Source: Paenibacillus sp. cl123 (GTDB lineage Bacteria; Bacillota; Bacilli; Paenibacillales; NBRC-103111). From it: a DNA stretch of 61,458 bases. Both the position numbers and the translations under genes were made by a program. The stretch is from positions 1 through 61,458 of the forward strand of contig NZ_FMYY01000034.1 of the NCBI RefSeq assembly GCF_900101595.1, given 5' to 3'. The notes beneath the pieces were generated by a model. The model did no database searches, had not been told where the DNA came from, and saw nothing but the letters and a program-made list of their open reading frames with translations. Positions 40,071-47,842 of the stretch are shown here, in pieces; position 1 is the stretch's first letter; every line of letters begins with the position of its first letter.

Positions 40071-40102
40071 AAAAATGCCTTCGCAGACAAGAGCGAAGGC
40101 AT
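40071..40102 (-). terminator. Attenuator terminator in the L10 leader
   Basis: ATGCCTTCGC and GCGAAGGCAT form a perfect 10-bp stem with an 8-nt loop followed by TTTTT on the minus strand, in the leader between the rplJ promoter and rplJ. A downstream segment (GCGAAGATGCC) is complementary in part and could form a competing structure. Confidence 0.85.
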
Positions 40103-40144
40103 GATGATTCCCATATTCCATAAGCTGTGAAGCTTTGAATATCG

Positions 40145-40215
40145 AACGTTTATCATAACACCTCGGCAGGAAATTAAGACCGAAAGCTCAGTCACCTGCT
40201 GTCTACGGTAAGCAT
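40145..40215 (-). promoter_or_regulatory. L10 ribosomal protein leader
   Basis: The minus strand contains GACAGCAGGTGACTGAGC, followed about 20 nt later by TTCCTGCCGAGGTG, resembling the Firmicute L10 leader (an rplJ/L10-L12 binding RNA that controls its own operon). Promoter upstream and attenuator downstream fit that arrangement. The identification is from memory of the family, not a covariance search. Confidence 0.75.
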
Positions 40216-40239
40216 ATTCGTTTGTTAACAACGTAGAAT

Positions 40240-40268
40240 AGGTTAGCACAGCCGACTTCAAAAGTCAA
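40240..40268 (-). promoter_or_regulatory. Sigma-A promoter of rplJ-rplL
   Basis: On the minus strand TTGACT (40263-40268) and TAACCT (40240-40245) are spaced 17 nt, directly after the rplA stop. It gives L10 and L12 their own transcript. Confidence 0.75.
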
Positions 40269-40282
40269 CCGGCAAGCTTTTC

Positions 40283-40975
40283 CTAGCGTTGGCCAGTTGC
40301 GTTGACGCGAGCGCTCGGACCTTGCGTCGAGGATACCGCGATGTTCTTCAGGTATACCCCTTTGGCAGCAGCCGGTTTCGCTCTGTTCAGCGCATCGATC
40401 AGGGCTTTGAAGTTTTCTGCGAGCTTCTCGGCATCGAAGGAAACTTTCCCGATCGGAGCATGGATTTGTCCGGCTTTATCCAGACGGTATTCGATTTTAC
40501 CTGCCTTGATCTCCTGAACGGCTTTCGTTACGTCGAAAGTAACGGTGCCCGCTTTAGGGTTAGGCATCAAACCTTTACCACCCAAGATACGACCGAGCTT
40601 ACCGACTTCACTCATCATGTCAGGCGTAGCTACGCAGACATCGAAGTCGAACCAGCCTTGCTGGATTTTGTTGATCATGTCTTGATCGCCTACGAAGTCA
40701 GCGCCGGCAGCTTCCGCTTCCTTAGCTTTCTCGCCTTTGGCGAATACAAGCACACGCTTGGTTTTACCTGTGCCGTGAGGCAGTACAACTACGCCACGAA
40801 CAGCCTGGTCTTGCTTACGCGGGTCTACGCCCAGACGTACAGCCACTTCGACGGTTTCGTCGAACTTGGCGCGTGCCGATTTCTTAACGAGCTCGATCGC
40901 TTCGAGCGGCTCGTAGAATTTTTCGGCGTCGATCAACTTGGCAGCTTCCAAGTATGTTTTGCCGTGTTTAGCCAC
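40283..40975 (-). CDS. rplA: 50S ribosomal protein L1
   Basis: A 230-residue L1, the mobile stalk protein near the E site. Seen: AVRGVVVLPHGTGKTKRVLV, GRILGGKGLMPNPKAGTVTF and ARVNATGQR at the end. L1 represses its own operon in other bacteria by binding a leader that mimics its 23S site. It follows rplK after 80 nt. Confidence 0.99.
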   Translation of the reverse strand: MAKHGKTYLEAAKLIDAEKFYEPLEAIELVKKSARAKFDETVEVAVRLGVDPRKQDQAVRGVVVLPHGTGKTKRVLVFAKGEKAKEAEAAGADFVGDQDMINKIQQGWFDFDVCVATPDMMSEVGKLGRILGGKGLMPNPKAGTVTFDVTKAVQEIKAGKIEYRLDKAGQIHAPIGKVSFDAEKLAENFKALIDALNRAKPAAAKGVYLKNIAVSSTQGPSARVNATGQR

Positions 40976-40991
40976 TTTAAAGTCCTCCTAT

Positions 40992-41018
40992 GTGGTACTA
41001 GCGGAATATCCTCCCACC
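40992..41018 (-). promoter_or_regulatory. Candidate L1-binding site in the rplK-rplA spacer
   Basis: On the minus strand GGTGGGAGG and, 14 nt later, a TACCACA segment can form a short GTGG/CCAC stem with an asymmetric interior just before the rplA ribosome binding site. This resembles the known L1 mRNA target. Weak evidence. Confidence 0.35.
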
Positions 41019-41055
41019 GATTGCCTTGCCTTTTGCCGGGTCTTGAAGTCACGAA

Positions 41056-41481
41056 TTAGTCTTCGATGACAACGCCCATGCTGCGAGCCGTACCTTCAAC
41101 CATGCGCATAGCAGCCTCTACGGATGCAGCGTTCAGGTCAGGCATTTTTTGCTCGGCGATTTCGCGTACTTTGGAACGCTTAACGGTTGCGACCTTCTTC
41201 TTGTTCGGTTCGCCGGAGCCTTTCTCGATACCGGCAGCTACACGAAGCAATACGGCAGCCGGAGGCGTTTTGGTCTCGAACGTAAACGAACGATCCTCGA
41301 ACACCGTGATAACAACCGGAATGATCAACCCTGCTTGATCTGCCGTACGAGCGTTGAACTCTTTGCAGAACGCCATGATGTTGACCCCTGCTTGACCCAG
41401 TGCAGGACCGATCGGCGGCGCCGGATTCGCTTTCCCTGCAGGAACTTGCAGTTTCACCATTTTAATTACTTTTTTAGCCAT
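41056..41481 (-). CDS. rplK: 50S ribosomal protein L11
   Basis: A 141-residue L11: AKKVIKMVKLQVPAGKANPA with the PPIGPALGQAGVNIM motif (the thiostrepton-site N-domain with its prolines) and a C-terminal domain that binds the GTPase-associated centre. The start at 41481 follows AGGAGG by 8 nt. It follows nusG after 39 nt. Confidence 0.98.
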   Translation of the reverse strand: MAKKVIKMVKLQVPAGKANPAPPIGPALGQAGVNIMAFCKEFNARTADQAGLIIPVVITVFEDRSFTFETKTPPAAVLLRVAAGIEKGSGEPNKKKVATVKRSKVREIAEQKMPDLNAASVEAAMRMVEGTARSMGVVIED

Positions 41482-41520
41482 GTGTGACACCTCCTCGCAT
41501 GTAGTATGGCAGCTTCACGC

Positions 41521-42054
41521 CTACAGCTTTTCTACCTGATGATAGTCCAGCTCAAGCGGAGTTTCTCTGCCAAACATATTGACGTGAACCTTCAGCTTGC
41601 TTTTGTCGACCAGTATTTCCTCCACGGACCCAACAAAGTTGGCGAACGGGCCGACTTTCACGCGCACCGTATCCCGAAGCTCGAAATCGATCTTCGGTTT
41701 CGGCTCTTCCATACCCATATGCTTAAGAATAGACTCCACTTCCTCCGGAAGCAGCGCCGTCGGTTTCGAACCGGAACCGGTCGAGCCGACAAACCCGGTA
41801 ACGCCAGGGGTATTGCGCACGACATACCAGGAATCGTCCGTCTGGATCATCTCCACAAGCACGTATCCCGGGTACACTTTACGCATAACCGTCTTCTTCT
41901 TACCGTCTTTATTCACAAGCTCTTCTTCCATGGGAACGAGCACGCGAAAGATCTTGTCCTTCATGTCCATAGATTCCACACGTTTTTCTAAGTTAGCCTT
42001 CACCTTGTTCTCATACCCGGAGTAGGTATGTACGACGTACCATCTCTTTTCCAT
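41521..42054 (-). CDS. nusG: Transcription elongation factor NusG
   Basis: A 177-residue NusG with the NGN domain (MEKRWYVVHTYSGYENKVKA, then SWYVVRNTPGVTGFVG) and a C-terminal KOW domain (VKVGPFANFVGSVEEI). It stimulates pausing in Bacillus and links transcription with translation through S10. The start at 42054 gives the B. subtilis length; the ribosome binding site (GGTGG) is weak, so ATG at 42060 is an alternative. Confidence 0.97.
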   Translation of the reverse strand: MEKRWYVVHTYSGYENKVKANLEKRVESMDMKDKIFRVLVPMEEELVNKDGKKKTVMRKVYPGYVLVEMIQTDDSWYVVRNTPGVTGFVGSTGSGSKPTALLPEEVESILKHMGMEEPKPKIDFELRDTVRVKVGPFANFVGSVEEILVDKSKLKVHVNMFGRETPLELDYHQVEKL

Positions 42055-42082
42055 TCCCATTAGCGCCACCAATCAGCCTAGA

Positions 42083-42295
42083 TTATTTAAACACGAGGCG
42101 AAGCAGCTCCGAAATACCTAAGTCCAGAACGTAGAAGTACACCGTCACGAAGATGACCGTAAATAACACGACCAGCGTGTAACTAATCAGCTCTTTACGG
42201 CTAGGCCACTTTACTTTTTTCAACTCGGACCATGCGTCCCCAAAAAAAGAAAACGTGCTGCCGAATCCCTGCTTCACTTTAGCCAAAAAGGACAC
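42083..42295 (-). CDS. secE: Preprotein translocase subunit SecE
   Basis: A 70-residue single-span SecE with the conserved cytoplasmic amphipathic segment WSELKKVKWPSRKELISYT followed by one membrane helix (about 41-62). It clamps SecY in the translocon. The GTG start at 42295 follows GGAGG by 8 nt. It lies between rpmG and nusG. Confidence 0.97.
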   Translation of the reverse strand: MSFLAKVKQGFGSTFSFFGDAWSELKKVKWPSRKELISYTLVVLFTVIFVTVYFYVLDLGISELLRLVFK

Positions 42296-42314
42296 AACCT
42301 ACACCTCCAAAAAA

Positions 42315-42464
42315 CTAGCGAGTTTCGCGATGAGCCGTTTGTTCATTGCAATACTTGCAATATTTCTTGAGCTCCATGCGGTCAGGATGGTTGCGCTTGT
42401 TTTTGGAAGACGCATAGTTTCTTTGCTTGCAGTTTGTGCACGCTAATGTGATGATCACCCGCAT
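42315..42464 (-). CDS. rpmG: 50S ribosomal protein L33 (zinc-binding form)
   Basis: A 49-residue L33: MRVIITLACTNCKQRNY, then KNKRNHPDRMELKKYCKYCN. Two CxxC pairs show the zinc-binding C+ type. It was read directly from the minus strand upstream of secE, with AGGAGG 8 nt before the ATG. First gene of the secE-nusG-rplK-rplA transcript. Confidence 0.97.
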   Translation of the reverse strand: MRVIITLACTNCKQRNYASSKNKRNHPDRMELKKYCKYCNEQTAHRETR

Positions 42465-42553
42465 GATGTACACCTCCTACGGACCAGCCTCTGATTTACA
42501 GCCTTGCCCGATCAGCAAAAAAAACGCCTACTCGGCTAAGGCTACCTGAATAC

Positions 42554-42580
42554 ATTATCACACGGCCATTCTTCTGTCAA
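42554..42580 (-). promoter_or_regulatory. Sigma-A promoter of rpmG-secE-nusG-rplKA
   Basis: On the minus strand a perfect TTGACA (42575-42580) is followed after 15 nt by GATAAT with a preceding TGT (extended -10), or after 17 nt by TAATGT. It lies about 90 nt upstream of rpmG. The stretch 42581-42732 shows nothing recognisable. Confidence 0.75.
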
Positions 42581-42732
42581 GGAAATAGGAAGAGCTGCTC
42601 GGCATCCCTGTCGTCCTTTTCTACCAGTATAGGCATCCGGGCTGTCGGTTAAACGCACGCCGTCCGCATCCCGCTTGCCATAAGACGGAAACCGGTCGCC
42701 TGCGGGCTCTCGCCGTCCTGCTCTCCTCAATG

Positions 42733-42767
42733 AAAAAGAGCACCTTCTCCATAAAAGGAAAGGTGCT
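42733..42767 (-). terminator. Terminator after sigH
   Basis: AGCACCTT and AAGGTGCT with an inner TCC/GGA extension form a stem followed by CTTTTT on the minus strand, 2 nt past the sigH stop. Confidence 0.9.
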
Positions 42768-42769
42768 TG

Positions 42770-43414
42770 CTATGCGTCGCGAACTTCCAAATATCTCTCC
42801 AGCTTGCGTTTGACCCGCTGCAGCGCATTGTCAATCGACTTCACATGACGGTCAAGATCGACGGCAATCTCTTGATAGGATCGCCCATCCAAATATAGCA
42901 TCAGCACTTTGCGCTCGAGGTCGCTTAGAATCTCGCCCATCTTATCCTCGAGACCGCTGAATTCCTCTTGATTGATAATCAATTCTTCCGGATCGGACAC
43001 ACGCGAGCCGCAGATTACGTCAAGCAACGTTCTGTCGGAATCTTCGTCGTAAATAGGCTTGTCCAGGGATACGTAAGAATTGAGAGGAATATGCTTCTGT
43101 CTGGTTGCCGTCTTGATGGCCGTGATGATCTGACGGGTGATGCAAAGCTCGGCAAACGCCTTGAAGGAGGCAAGCTTATCGCCGCGGAAGTCGCGAATGG
43201 ACTTATACAGTCCGATCATACCTTCCTGTACGATATCTTCTCGATCGGCTCCGATCAGAAAGTATGAACGGGCCTTGGCACGAACGAAATTACGATACTT
43301 GTTGATCAAGTACTCCAGCGCATCGCTGTCGCCTTCGCGGACCGCTTCGACTACGTCTTCGTCAGCCTTGAGGTCGTATTCGCACATTCTCAATTCTTTG
43401 AGGTCGACACTCAC
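42770..43414 (-). CDS. sigH: RNA polymerase sigma-H factor (Spo0H)
   Basis: A 214-residue sigma-70-type factor that directs transition-state and early sporulation genes. Seen: region 2 with KYRNFVRAKARSYFLIGADR and EDIVQEGMIGLYKSIRDF, and region 4 with LYLDGRSYQEIAVDLDRHVK, all very close to B. subtilis Spo0H. The GTG start at 43414 lies 7 nt after GGAGG and matches homologues; the longer frame to 43576 is rejected. It follows rae1 by 115 nt. Confidence 0.97.
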   Translation of the reverse strand: MSVDLKELRMCEYDLKADEDVVEAVREGDSDALEYLINKYRNFVRAKARSYFLIGADREDIVQEGMIGLYKSIRDFRGDKLASFKAFAELCITRQIITAIKTATRQKHIPLNSYVSLDKPIYDEDSDRTLLDVICGSRVSDPEELIINQEEFSGLEDKMGEILSDLERKVLMLYLDGRSYQEIAVDLDRHVKSIDNALQRVKRKLERYLEVRDA

Positions 43415-43529
43415 CACAATCCCTCCGGCCTGCGCTTGAAAGATAAGGCTAGTATACATTATGTAATCTAACATCGTCAATAAAATTCGACTTGCATATG
43501 CTTGCCATAGCGGGATGTCCTGAGGCGTT

Positions 43530-44045
43530 TCATCGCCCCCTGCGCAAATCCTCCAGCCGCTTTCTAAGCTCGTCACTCAGCGTATTGTCGACCGTATTGC
43601 GCCGGGTCTCCGCTTCCTGGCGAATTTTGCGGCGAACCTCGCCTCTGGCCTGCCGCACCTTGACCAGCAGCTCTCCGGCCGGCAGGCGGAACGCCCCCTT
43701 GCCGAAGATCACGTGCTGCTCCGTCATGTCGGAAGTAGCCACATAGACCTGCTTGCGGCGTCCGACATGCGTCGTGACAAGACGCTCGATCAACTCGTCG
43801 GCCGTCTCCTTCTCCTTGGTGAAGTACACCGGCAGCTTGCTCTGCACGTATTTGCGGCCCAGCCCCGGCACATAGTACGCATCGAACACGAGGATCACCT
43901 TCATCCCCGTGAAGGACTGGTACTCCGCCATGATCTGGATCAGGCGGTCGCGCGCCTCCTCAAGCCGGATATCCTTCAGCTTCTGCAGCTCGGGCCAAGC
44001 CCCGATGATGTTGTATCCGTCCACGATAAGAATTTCCTGAATCAT
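43530..44045 (-). CDS. rae1: NYN-domain endoribonuclease Rae1 (YacP)
   Basis: A 171-residue NYN/PIN-like nuclease: ILIVDGYNIIGAWPEL with the catalytic Asp, VILVFDAYYVPG, KETADELIERLV and YVATSDMTEQHVIFGKGA. YacP in B. subtilis is Rae1, a ribosome-associated endonuclease cutting mRNA in the A site. The C-terminal third is a basic helix. The ATG at 44045 has AGGTGG 5 nt upstream. Standard place between rlmB and sigH. Confidence 0.9.
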   Translation of the reverse strand: MIQEILIVDGYNIIGAWPELQKLKDIRLEEARDRLIQIMAEYQSFTGMKVILVFDAYYVPGLGRKYVQSKLPVYFTKEKETADELIERLVTTHVGRRKQVYVATSDMTEQHVIFGKGAFRLPAGELLVKVRQARGEVRRKIRQEAETRRNTVDNTLSDELRKRLEDLRRGR

Positions 44046-44082
44046 AACGTCCACCTGCGGCAGGCCGGCGGCCCCAGCGCCG

Positions 44083-44880
44083 TCATTTGACAGCGTGCCG
44101 CTGGCGGACTACTTCGTACATGAATACCGCTGCCGCCACCGAAGCATTCAGCGAGTTGATTTTTCCGAACATAGGGAGCTGAAGCAGAAAATCGCATTTT
44201 TCACGGATGAGCCGTCCGATTCCCTTGCCTTCATTGCCGATGACGATAGCAAGCGGAAGACGGAGATCCGTCTGGTAGAGCGGCGCCTTGGCGCCGACAT
44301 CCGCGCCTGCGATCCATACTCCCCGCTCCTTGAGCTGCTCGATCGTCTGAGCCAGATTCGTTACGCGCGCCACGGGCACATATTCGACCGCTCCTGCGGA
44401 AGTCTTCGATACCGTAGCGGTGAGCGAGGCGGAACGGCGCTTCGGGATGATGACTCCATGCACGCCCGTACAGTCGGCGGTCCTCAGGATGGAGCCCAGA
44501 TTATGCGGGTCCTCGATCTCATCGAGAATCAGCAGGAAAGGCTCCTCGCCCTTGGCCGCAGCCCGGGCAAGCAGCTCGTCCACATCGACGTAATCATAGG
44601 CGGCGACCTGCGCGACAACTCCCTGATGCTGCAGCCCCTCCGCCATCTGATCCAGCTTGCGCTTGTCCACGAACTGCACGATAACGCCGTGCTGCTTGGC
44701 CTCCGCGATAATCGGCTGGGTCAGCTGCTTCTGGGCCTGCTCGGCGATCCATATTTTATTGACCGTGCGGCCTGAACGGAGCGCTTCCAGTACGGAATGC
44801 TTGCCTCCAATAAGATCTTCCACGATGGTGTCCCTCTTCTCTTCGGTTATTTTATGGCTGTCCGCCCGTTCAGGCTTCAT
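44083..44880 (-). CDS. rlmB: 23S rRNA (guanosine-2'-O-)-methyltransferase RlmB
   Basis: A 265-residue SPOUT (TrmH/SpoU) methyltransferase. Seen: an N-terminal substrate-binding domain (GGKHSVLEALRSGRTVNKI), motif 1 LDEIEDPHNLGSILRTADC, motif 2 IVIGNEGKGIGRLIREKC and motif 3 PMFGKINSLNASVAAAVFMY. RlmB methylates G2251 of 23S rRNA. It overlaps mrnC by 11 nt. B. subtilis yacO is at the same place. Confidence 0.93.
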   Translation of the reverse strand: MKPERADSHKITEEKRDTIVEDLIGGKHSVLEALRSGRTVNKIWIAEQAQKQLTQPIIAEAKQHGVIVQFVDKRKLDQMAEGLQHQGVVAQVAAYDYVDVDELLARAAAKGEEPFLLILDEIEDPHNLGSILRTADCTGVHGVIIPKRRSASLTATVSKTSAGAVEYVPVARVTNLAQTIEQLKERGVWIAGADVGAKAPLYQTDLRLPLAIVIGNEGKGIGRLIREKCDFLLQLPMFGKINSLNASVAAAVFMYEVVRQRHAVK

Positions 44881-45391
44881 CCCGCTCCAGAGCTAGCTCC
44901 AGCAGGAACCGCAGCCGCTCCCAGCGGCGCGTATAATACAAGTAGCCGATCAGACATTCGAAGGCCGTACTGTGCCGGTATTCAAGCACATCGGCATTTT
45001 TCGCCGTCGTGCCCGACTTGGCGTTGCGGCCCCGCTTCACGATATCCGCTTCTTCCTCGGACAGAAGCGGAAGCCAGCGGGTCAGCGCCTTGGCCTGAGC
45101 CTTGGCGGATACGTATTTCGTAGACATGCGGTGCAGATGATCCGGCTTGTGATTCGTTTGCGAGATCACATATTGGCGGATGAACACCTCATAGACCGCA
45201 TCCCCGGCATAAGCGAGCACAAGCGGATTGAGCAGCCTCGGCTCCCGCGCAGGCGGGTAAGCGAACAGGTTCAGCGCGAACGGATCACAGGACTCGTCCC
45301 GGGAAGCCGCCCCCGCCGCCGAACCCGCGGCATCCGACTGCTGCGCCTGGAGGCTCCCGTCTTCATCTCTTCGCAGCCCGTTGTCGCTCAT
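44870..45391 (-). CDS. mrnC: Mini-ribonuclease III
   Basis: A 173-residue RNase III-like catalytic domain without a dsRNA-binding domain; it matures the 23S rRNA ends. Seen: LVLAYAGDAVYEVFIRQYVI with the metal-binding Asp/Glu cluster, SAKAQAKALTRW, and YRHSTAFECLIGYLYYTRRW. The first 35 or so residues (Ser/Ala/Asp/Gln-rich) extend beyond the usual protein of about 140 residues and look disordered. It overlaps cysS by 4 nt (ATGA), so translation is coupled. Confidence 0.92.
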   Translation of the reverse strand: MSDNGLRRDEDGSLQAQQSDAAGSAAGAASRDESCDPFALNLFAYPPAREPRLLNPLVLAYAGDAVYEVFIRQYVISQTNHKPDHLHRMSTKYVSAKAQAKALTRWLPLLSEEEADIVKRGRNAKSGTTAKNADVLEYRHSTAFECLIGYLYYTRRWERLRFLLELALERDEA

Positions 45392-46785
45392 TTGCGCCGC
45401 CAGCGGATGCCTTGCGGCGTATCCTCAAGTACGATGCCGCGTCCGGCGAGCAGATCGCGGATTTCGTCGGCCCGCGCCCAGTTTTTGCTTTTCCGCGCTT
45501 CCGTCCGGTCTATGATCAGCTGCTCGATCTCGGCGTCCAGCAGCTCTTCGGCATCCTCAGGAAGAATACCGAGCACCCCGTTCATCGCTCCGAATCCGTC
45601 CAGTAGCAGCTTGATCGTCTGAGCGTTCACATGGTCCCGGCTCAGGTACGGATTCGCTACATTGACCAGCTCGAACATCGCGGTGATGGCATCCGGCGTG
45701 TTGAAGTCATCGTTCATCTTCGCTTCGAACTGCGCCTTCACCGCTGCGGCGGCCGCCGCGACTTCCGTATCGGCTTCCGGCGCATCCGCCGTCTTCAGCC
45801 GGTGCTTCAGGGACGAGCGGCAGTTTTCCAGACGCGCCAGGCTTCCTTTGGCCTGCTCGACCGCTTCGTCGCTGAAGTTCAGCGGGTTGCGATAATGGCC
45901 GGACAGCATGAAGTAGCGGATGATCTCCGCAGGGATCGACTTAAGCAACTCATGCACCGTAATGCCGTTGCCAAGCGATTTGGACATTTTCTCATTATTG
46001 ATGTTTACAAAGCCGTTATGCATCCAATAGTTGCTCATCGTATGGCCGGTCAATCCCTCGGATTGCGCAATTTCGCATTCATGATGCGGAAATGTCAGGT
46101 CTTGACCGCCTCCGTGGATATCGATCGTATCGCCGAGATACTTGCGCACCATGGCGGAGCATTCGATATGCCAGCCGGGACGGCCTTCTCCCCATGGGCT
46201 GGACCAGCTGATCTCCCCTGGCTTCGCGGCTTTCCAAAGCACGAAGTCCTGCGGATTCTCCTTGCGCCGGTCTACATCAACCCGGATGCCGAATTGAAGC
46301 TCCTCGAGATTCTGCTGCGACAGCTTGCCGTATTCCGCAAAGCTCCCCGTCCGGAAGAACACATCTCCTTTCGCCTCATAAGCCAGTCCCTTCGCCTCGA
46401 GTTCGGAGATAAAGGCGATAATCTCCTTCATATTCTGCGTCACCCGCGGATGAACATTCGCTTCCCGGACGCCAAGTCCCTTGGTGTCTTCGTAATAATG
46501 CCGGACGAACAGATCGGCCACCTCAGGGACCGTCAGGTTCATCTCGGCCGCTTTTTTGATCAGCTTGTCGTCGACATCAGTGAAATTCACGATAAAGTTG
46601 ACCTCGTATCCGCTATATTCCAGATATCTGCGCACCACATCGAAGAAGATGACGGGTCTTGCATTCCCGATATGAATAAAATCGTATACGGTCGGACCGC
46701 AGACATACATCTTCACTTTGCCCGCTTCGAGCGGTACAAAGGCTTCCTTCTGCCGGCTCATCGTATTGTAAATAGTAAGCGTCAT
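45388..46785 (-). CDS. cysS: Cysteinyl-tRNA synthetase
   Basis: A 465-residue class I synthetase. Seen: MYVCGPTVYDFIHIGNARP holding the zinc Cys and HIGN, WSSPWGEGRPGWHIECSAM, and the KMSKSLGN motif (about residue 265). It charges tRNA-Cys. It follows cysE by 6 nt, downstream of a Cys-type T-box, as in B. subtilis. Confidence 0.98.
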   Translation of the reverse strand: MTLTIYNTMSRQKEAFVPLEAGKVKMYVCGPTVYDFIHIGNARPVIFFDVVRRYLEYSGYEVNFIVNFTDVDDKLIKKAAEMNLTVPEVADLFVRHYYEDTKGLGVREANVHPRVTQNMKEIIAFISELEAKGLAYEAKGDVFFRTGSFAEYGKLSQQNLEELQFGIRVDVDRRKENPQDFVLWKAAKPGEISWSSPWGEGRPGWHIECSAMVRKYLGDTIDIHGGGQDLTFPHHECEIAQSEGLTGHTMSNYWMHNGFVNINNEKMSKSLGNGITVHELLKSIPAEIIRYFMLSGHYRNPLNFSDEAVEQAKGSLARLENCRSSLKHRLKTADAPEADTEVAAAAAAVKAQFEAKMNDDFNTPDAITAMFELVNVANPYLSRDHVNAQTIKLLLDGFGAMNGVLGILPEDAEELLDAEIEQLIIDRTEARKSKNWARADEIRDLLAGRGIVLEDTPQGIRWRRK

Positions 46786-46791
46786 GGATCG

Positions 46792-47442
46792 TTATCCTCC
46801 GTTCTTATGCTCCAGTTCCAGCTCTGCCAGCCTTCTCTTCAATTCTTCCATCTGCTCCTGCGTATTCCGGAACATCTCAATGACCGGGTCAGGGAGCTTG
46901 TCATGCTCCAGCCGGCCGATCCGCACGCCATCGCGCTTCACGACGCGTCCCGGGATGCCGACAACCGTACTATTGGGCGGGACCTCCGACAGCACAACCG
47001 CGTTGGTTCCGATCCGGGAGTTGTCTCCTACGGTGAAGGAGCCCGTCACCTTCGCTCCTGCGGAGATGACTACGTTATTGCCGATCGTCGGATGACGCTT
47101 GCCCTTTTCTTTGCCGGTGCCGCCGAGCGTCACCCCATGGTAGAGCAGCACATCATCGCCAATTTCGCAGGTTTCCCCAATCACGACCCCCATCCCGTGA
47201 TCGATAAAAAATCGCCGCCCGATCACCGCGCCCGGATGAATCTCGATGCCGGTCATAAACCGGCTGATCTGCGAGATAATTCTGGCCAGCGTATACCACT
47301 TCCGCTTGTAGAGCCAGTGGGCGATCCGATGAGACCACAGGGCATGCAAGCCCGCATAGGTGAAAACGACCTCGAACCAGCCTCTGGCGGCAGGATCATT
47401 TTCAAAAATGGTAGCGATATCTTCTTTCATTCTGCCGAACAT
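46792..47442 (-). CDS. cysE: Serine O-acetyltransferase
   Basis: A 216-residue enzyme making O-acetylserine for cysteine synthesis. Seen: SAT N-terminal helices and the left-handed beta-helix with hexapeptide repeats (GMGVVIGETCEIGDDVLLYH, GVTLGGTGKEKGKRHPTIGN). The ATG at 47442 has only a weak AAGGCGGGG upstream. Placed between the T-box and cysS, so both steps respond to uncharged tRNA-Cys. Confidence 0.95.
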   Translation of the reverse strand: MFGRMKEDIATIFENDPAARGWFEVVFTYAGLHALWSHRIAHWLYKRKWYTLARIISQISRFMTGIEIHPGAVIGRRFFIDHGMGVVIGETCEIGDDVLLYHGVTLGGTGKEKGKRHPTIGNNVVISAGAKVTGSFTVGDNSRIGTNAVVLSEVPPNSTVVGIPGRVVKRDGVRIGRLEHDKLPDPVIEMFRNTQEQMEELKRRLAELELEHKNGG

Positions 47443-47492
47443 GATTCAGGACCCCGCCTTCGTTTATCCTCTCCTGAAAGCCGCTCCAAACC

Positions 47493-47800
47493 AAAAAGCC
47501 TCCGCAGCCGTCAAAGGCTGCAGAGGCGTGTCGATTCGCGGTTCCACTCTGCTTAGCGCAAACTCCGAATCTCCGGCTTCCGCCGAGCTCCGCTCCATTC
47601 GCGCATCTTGCTCGTTCGTATCGTGAACGCTACGGCCAAACTACCCTGAGCCCAGAAACTGCCTGTGCGCAGATCGTCTTAACAGCTCCCGGGTGCACTT
47701 CCGCCGATGGTGGACTGGATGACTTGCAGCCGGCTGTCAGCCGGTCATCCTCTCTGTGAATCCCCCGTTATCGCCGTACTCTCCCGTTCGACGCCATATT
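47493..47800 (-). promoter_or_regulatory. T-box leader (cysteine) of cysE-cysS
   Basis: The 400-nt gap between gltX and cysE holds a T-box. Seen on the minus strand: the T-box proper GTGGAACCGCG (47534-47549), the terminator GCCTCTGCAGCC with its partner GGCTGCGGAGGC and TTTTT (47493-47530), and a stem I arm AGAGAGGATGACCGGC with a TCATCC partner. In the specifier region GAAGTGCACCC, the codon TGC (47695-47697) followed by A indicates tRNA-Cys. Uncharged tRNA-Cys would favour antitermination and read-through to cysE-cysS. Confidence 0.9.
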
Positions 47801-47842
47801 GGATATTGGTTTGTTTACGATGTTAGCAGAAATGCCGCCTGA

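Noticed and set aside
39888..40121. In-frame N-terminal extension of L10
   Set aside because: It reads through the attenuator and hairpin repeats of the leader; the family start at 39887 has an AGGAGG site.
42513..42543. Possible terminator (GCCT/AGGC with eight T) just after the rpmG promoter
   Set aside because: Only a 4-bp stem with a 9-nt loop; located at the transcription start itself. Probably chance, though the T-run is notable.
45631..47556. Long open frame opposite cysS-cysE and the T-box
   Set aside because: Spans two genes and an RNA leader on the other strand; composition is that of a shadow frame.
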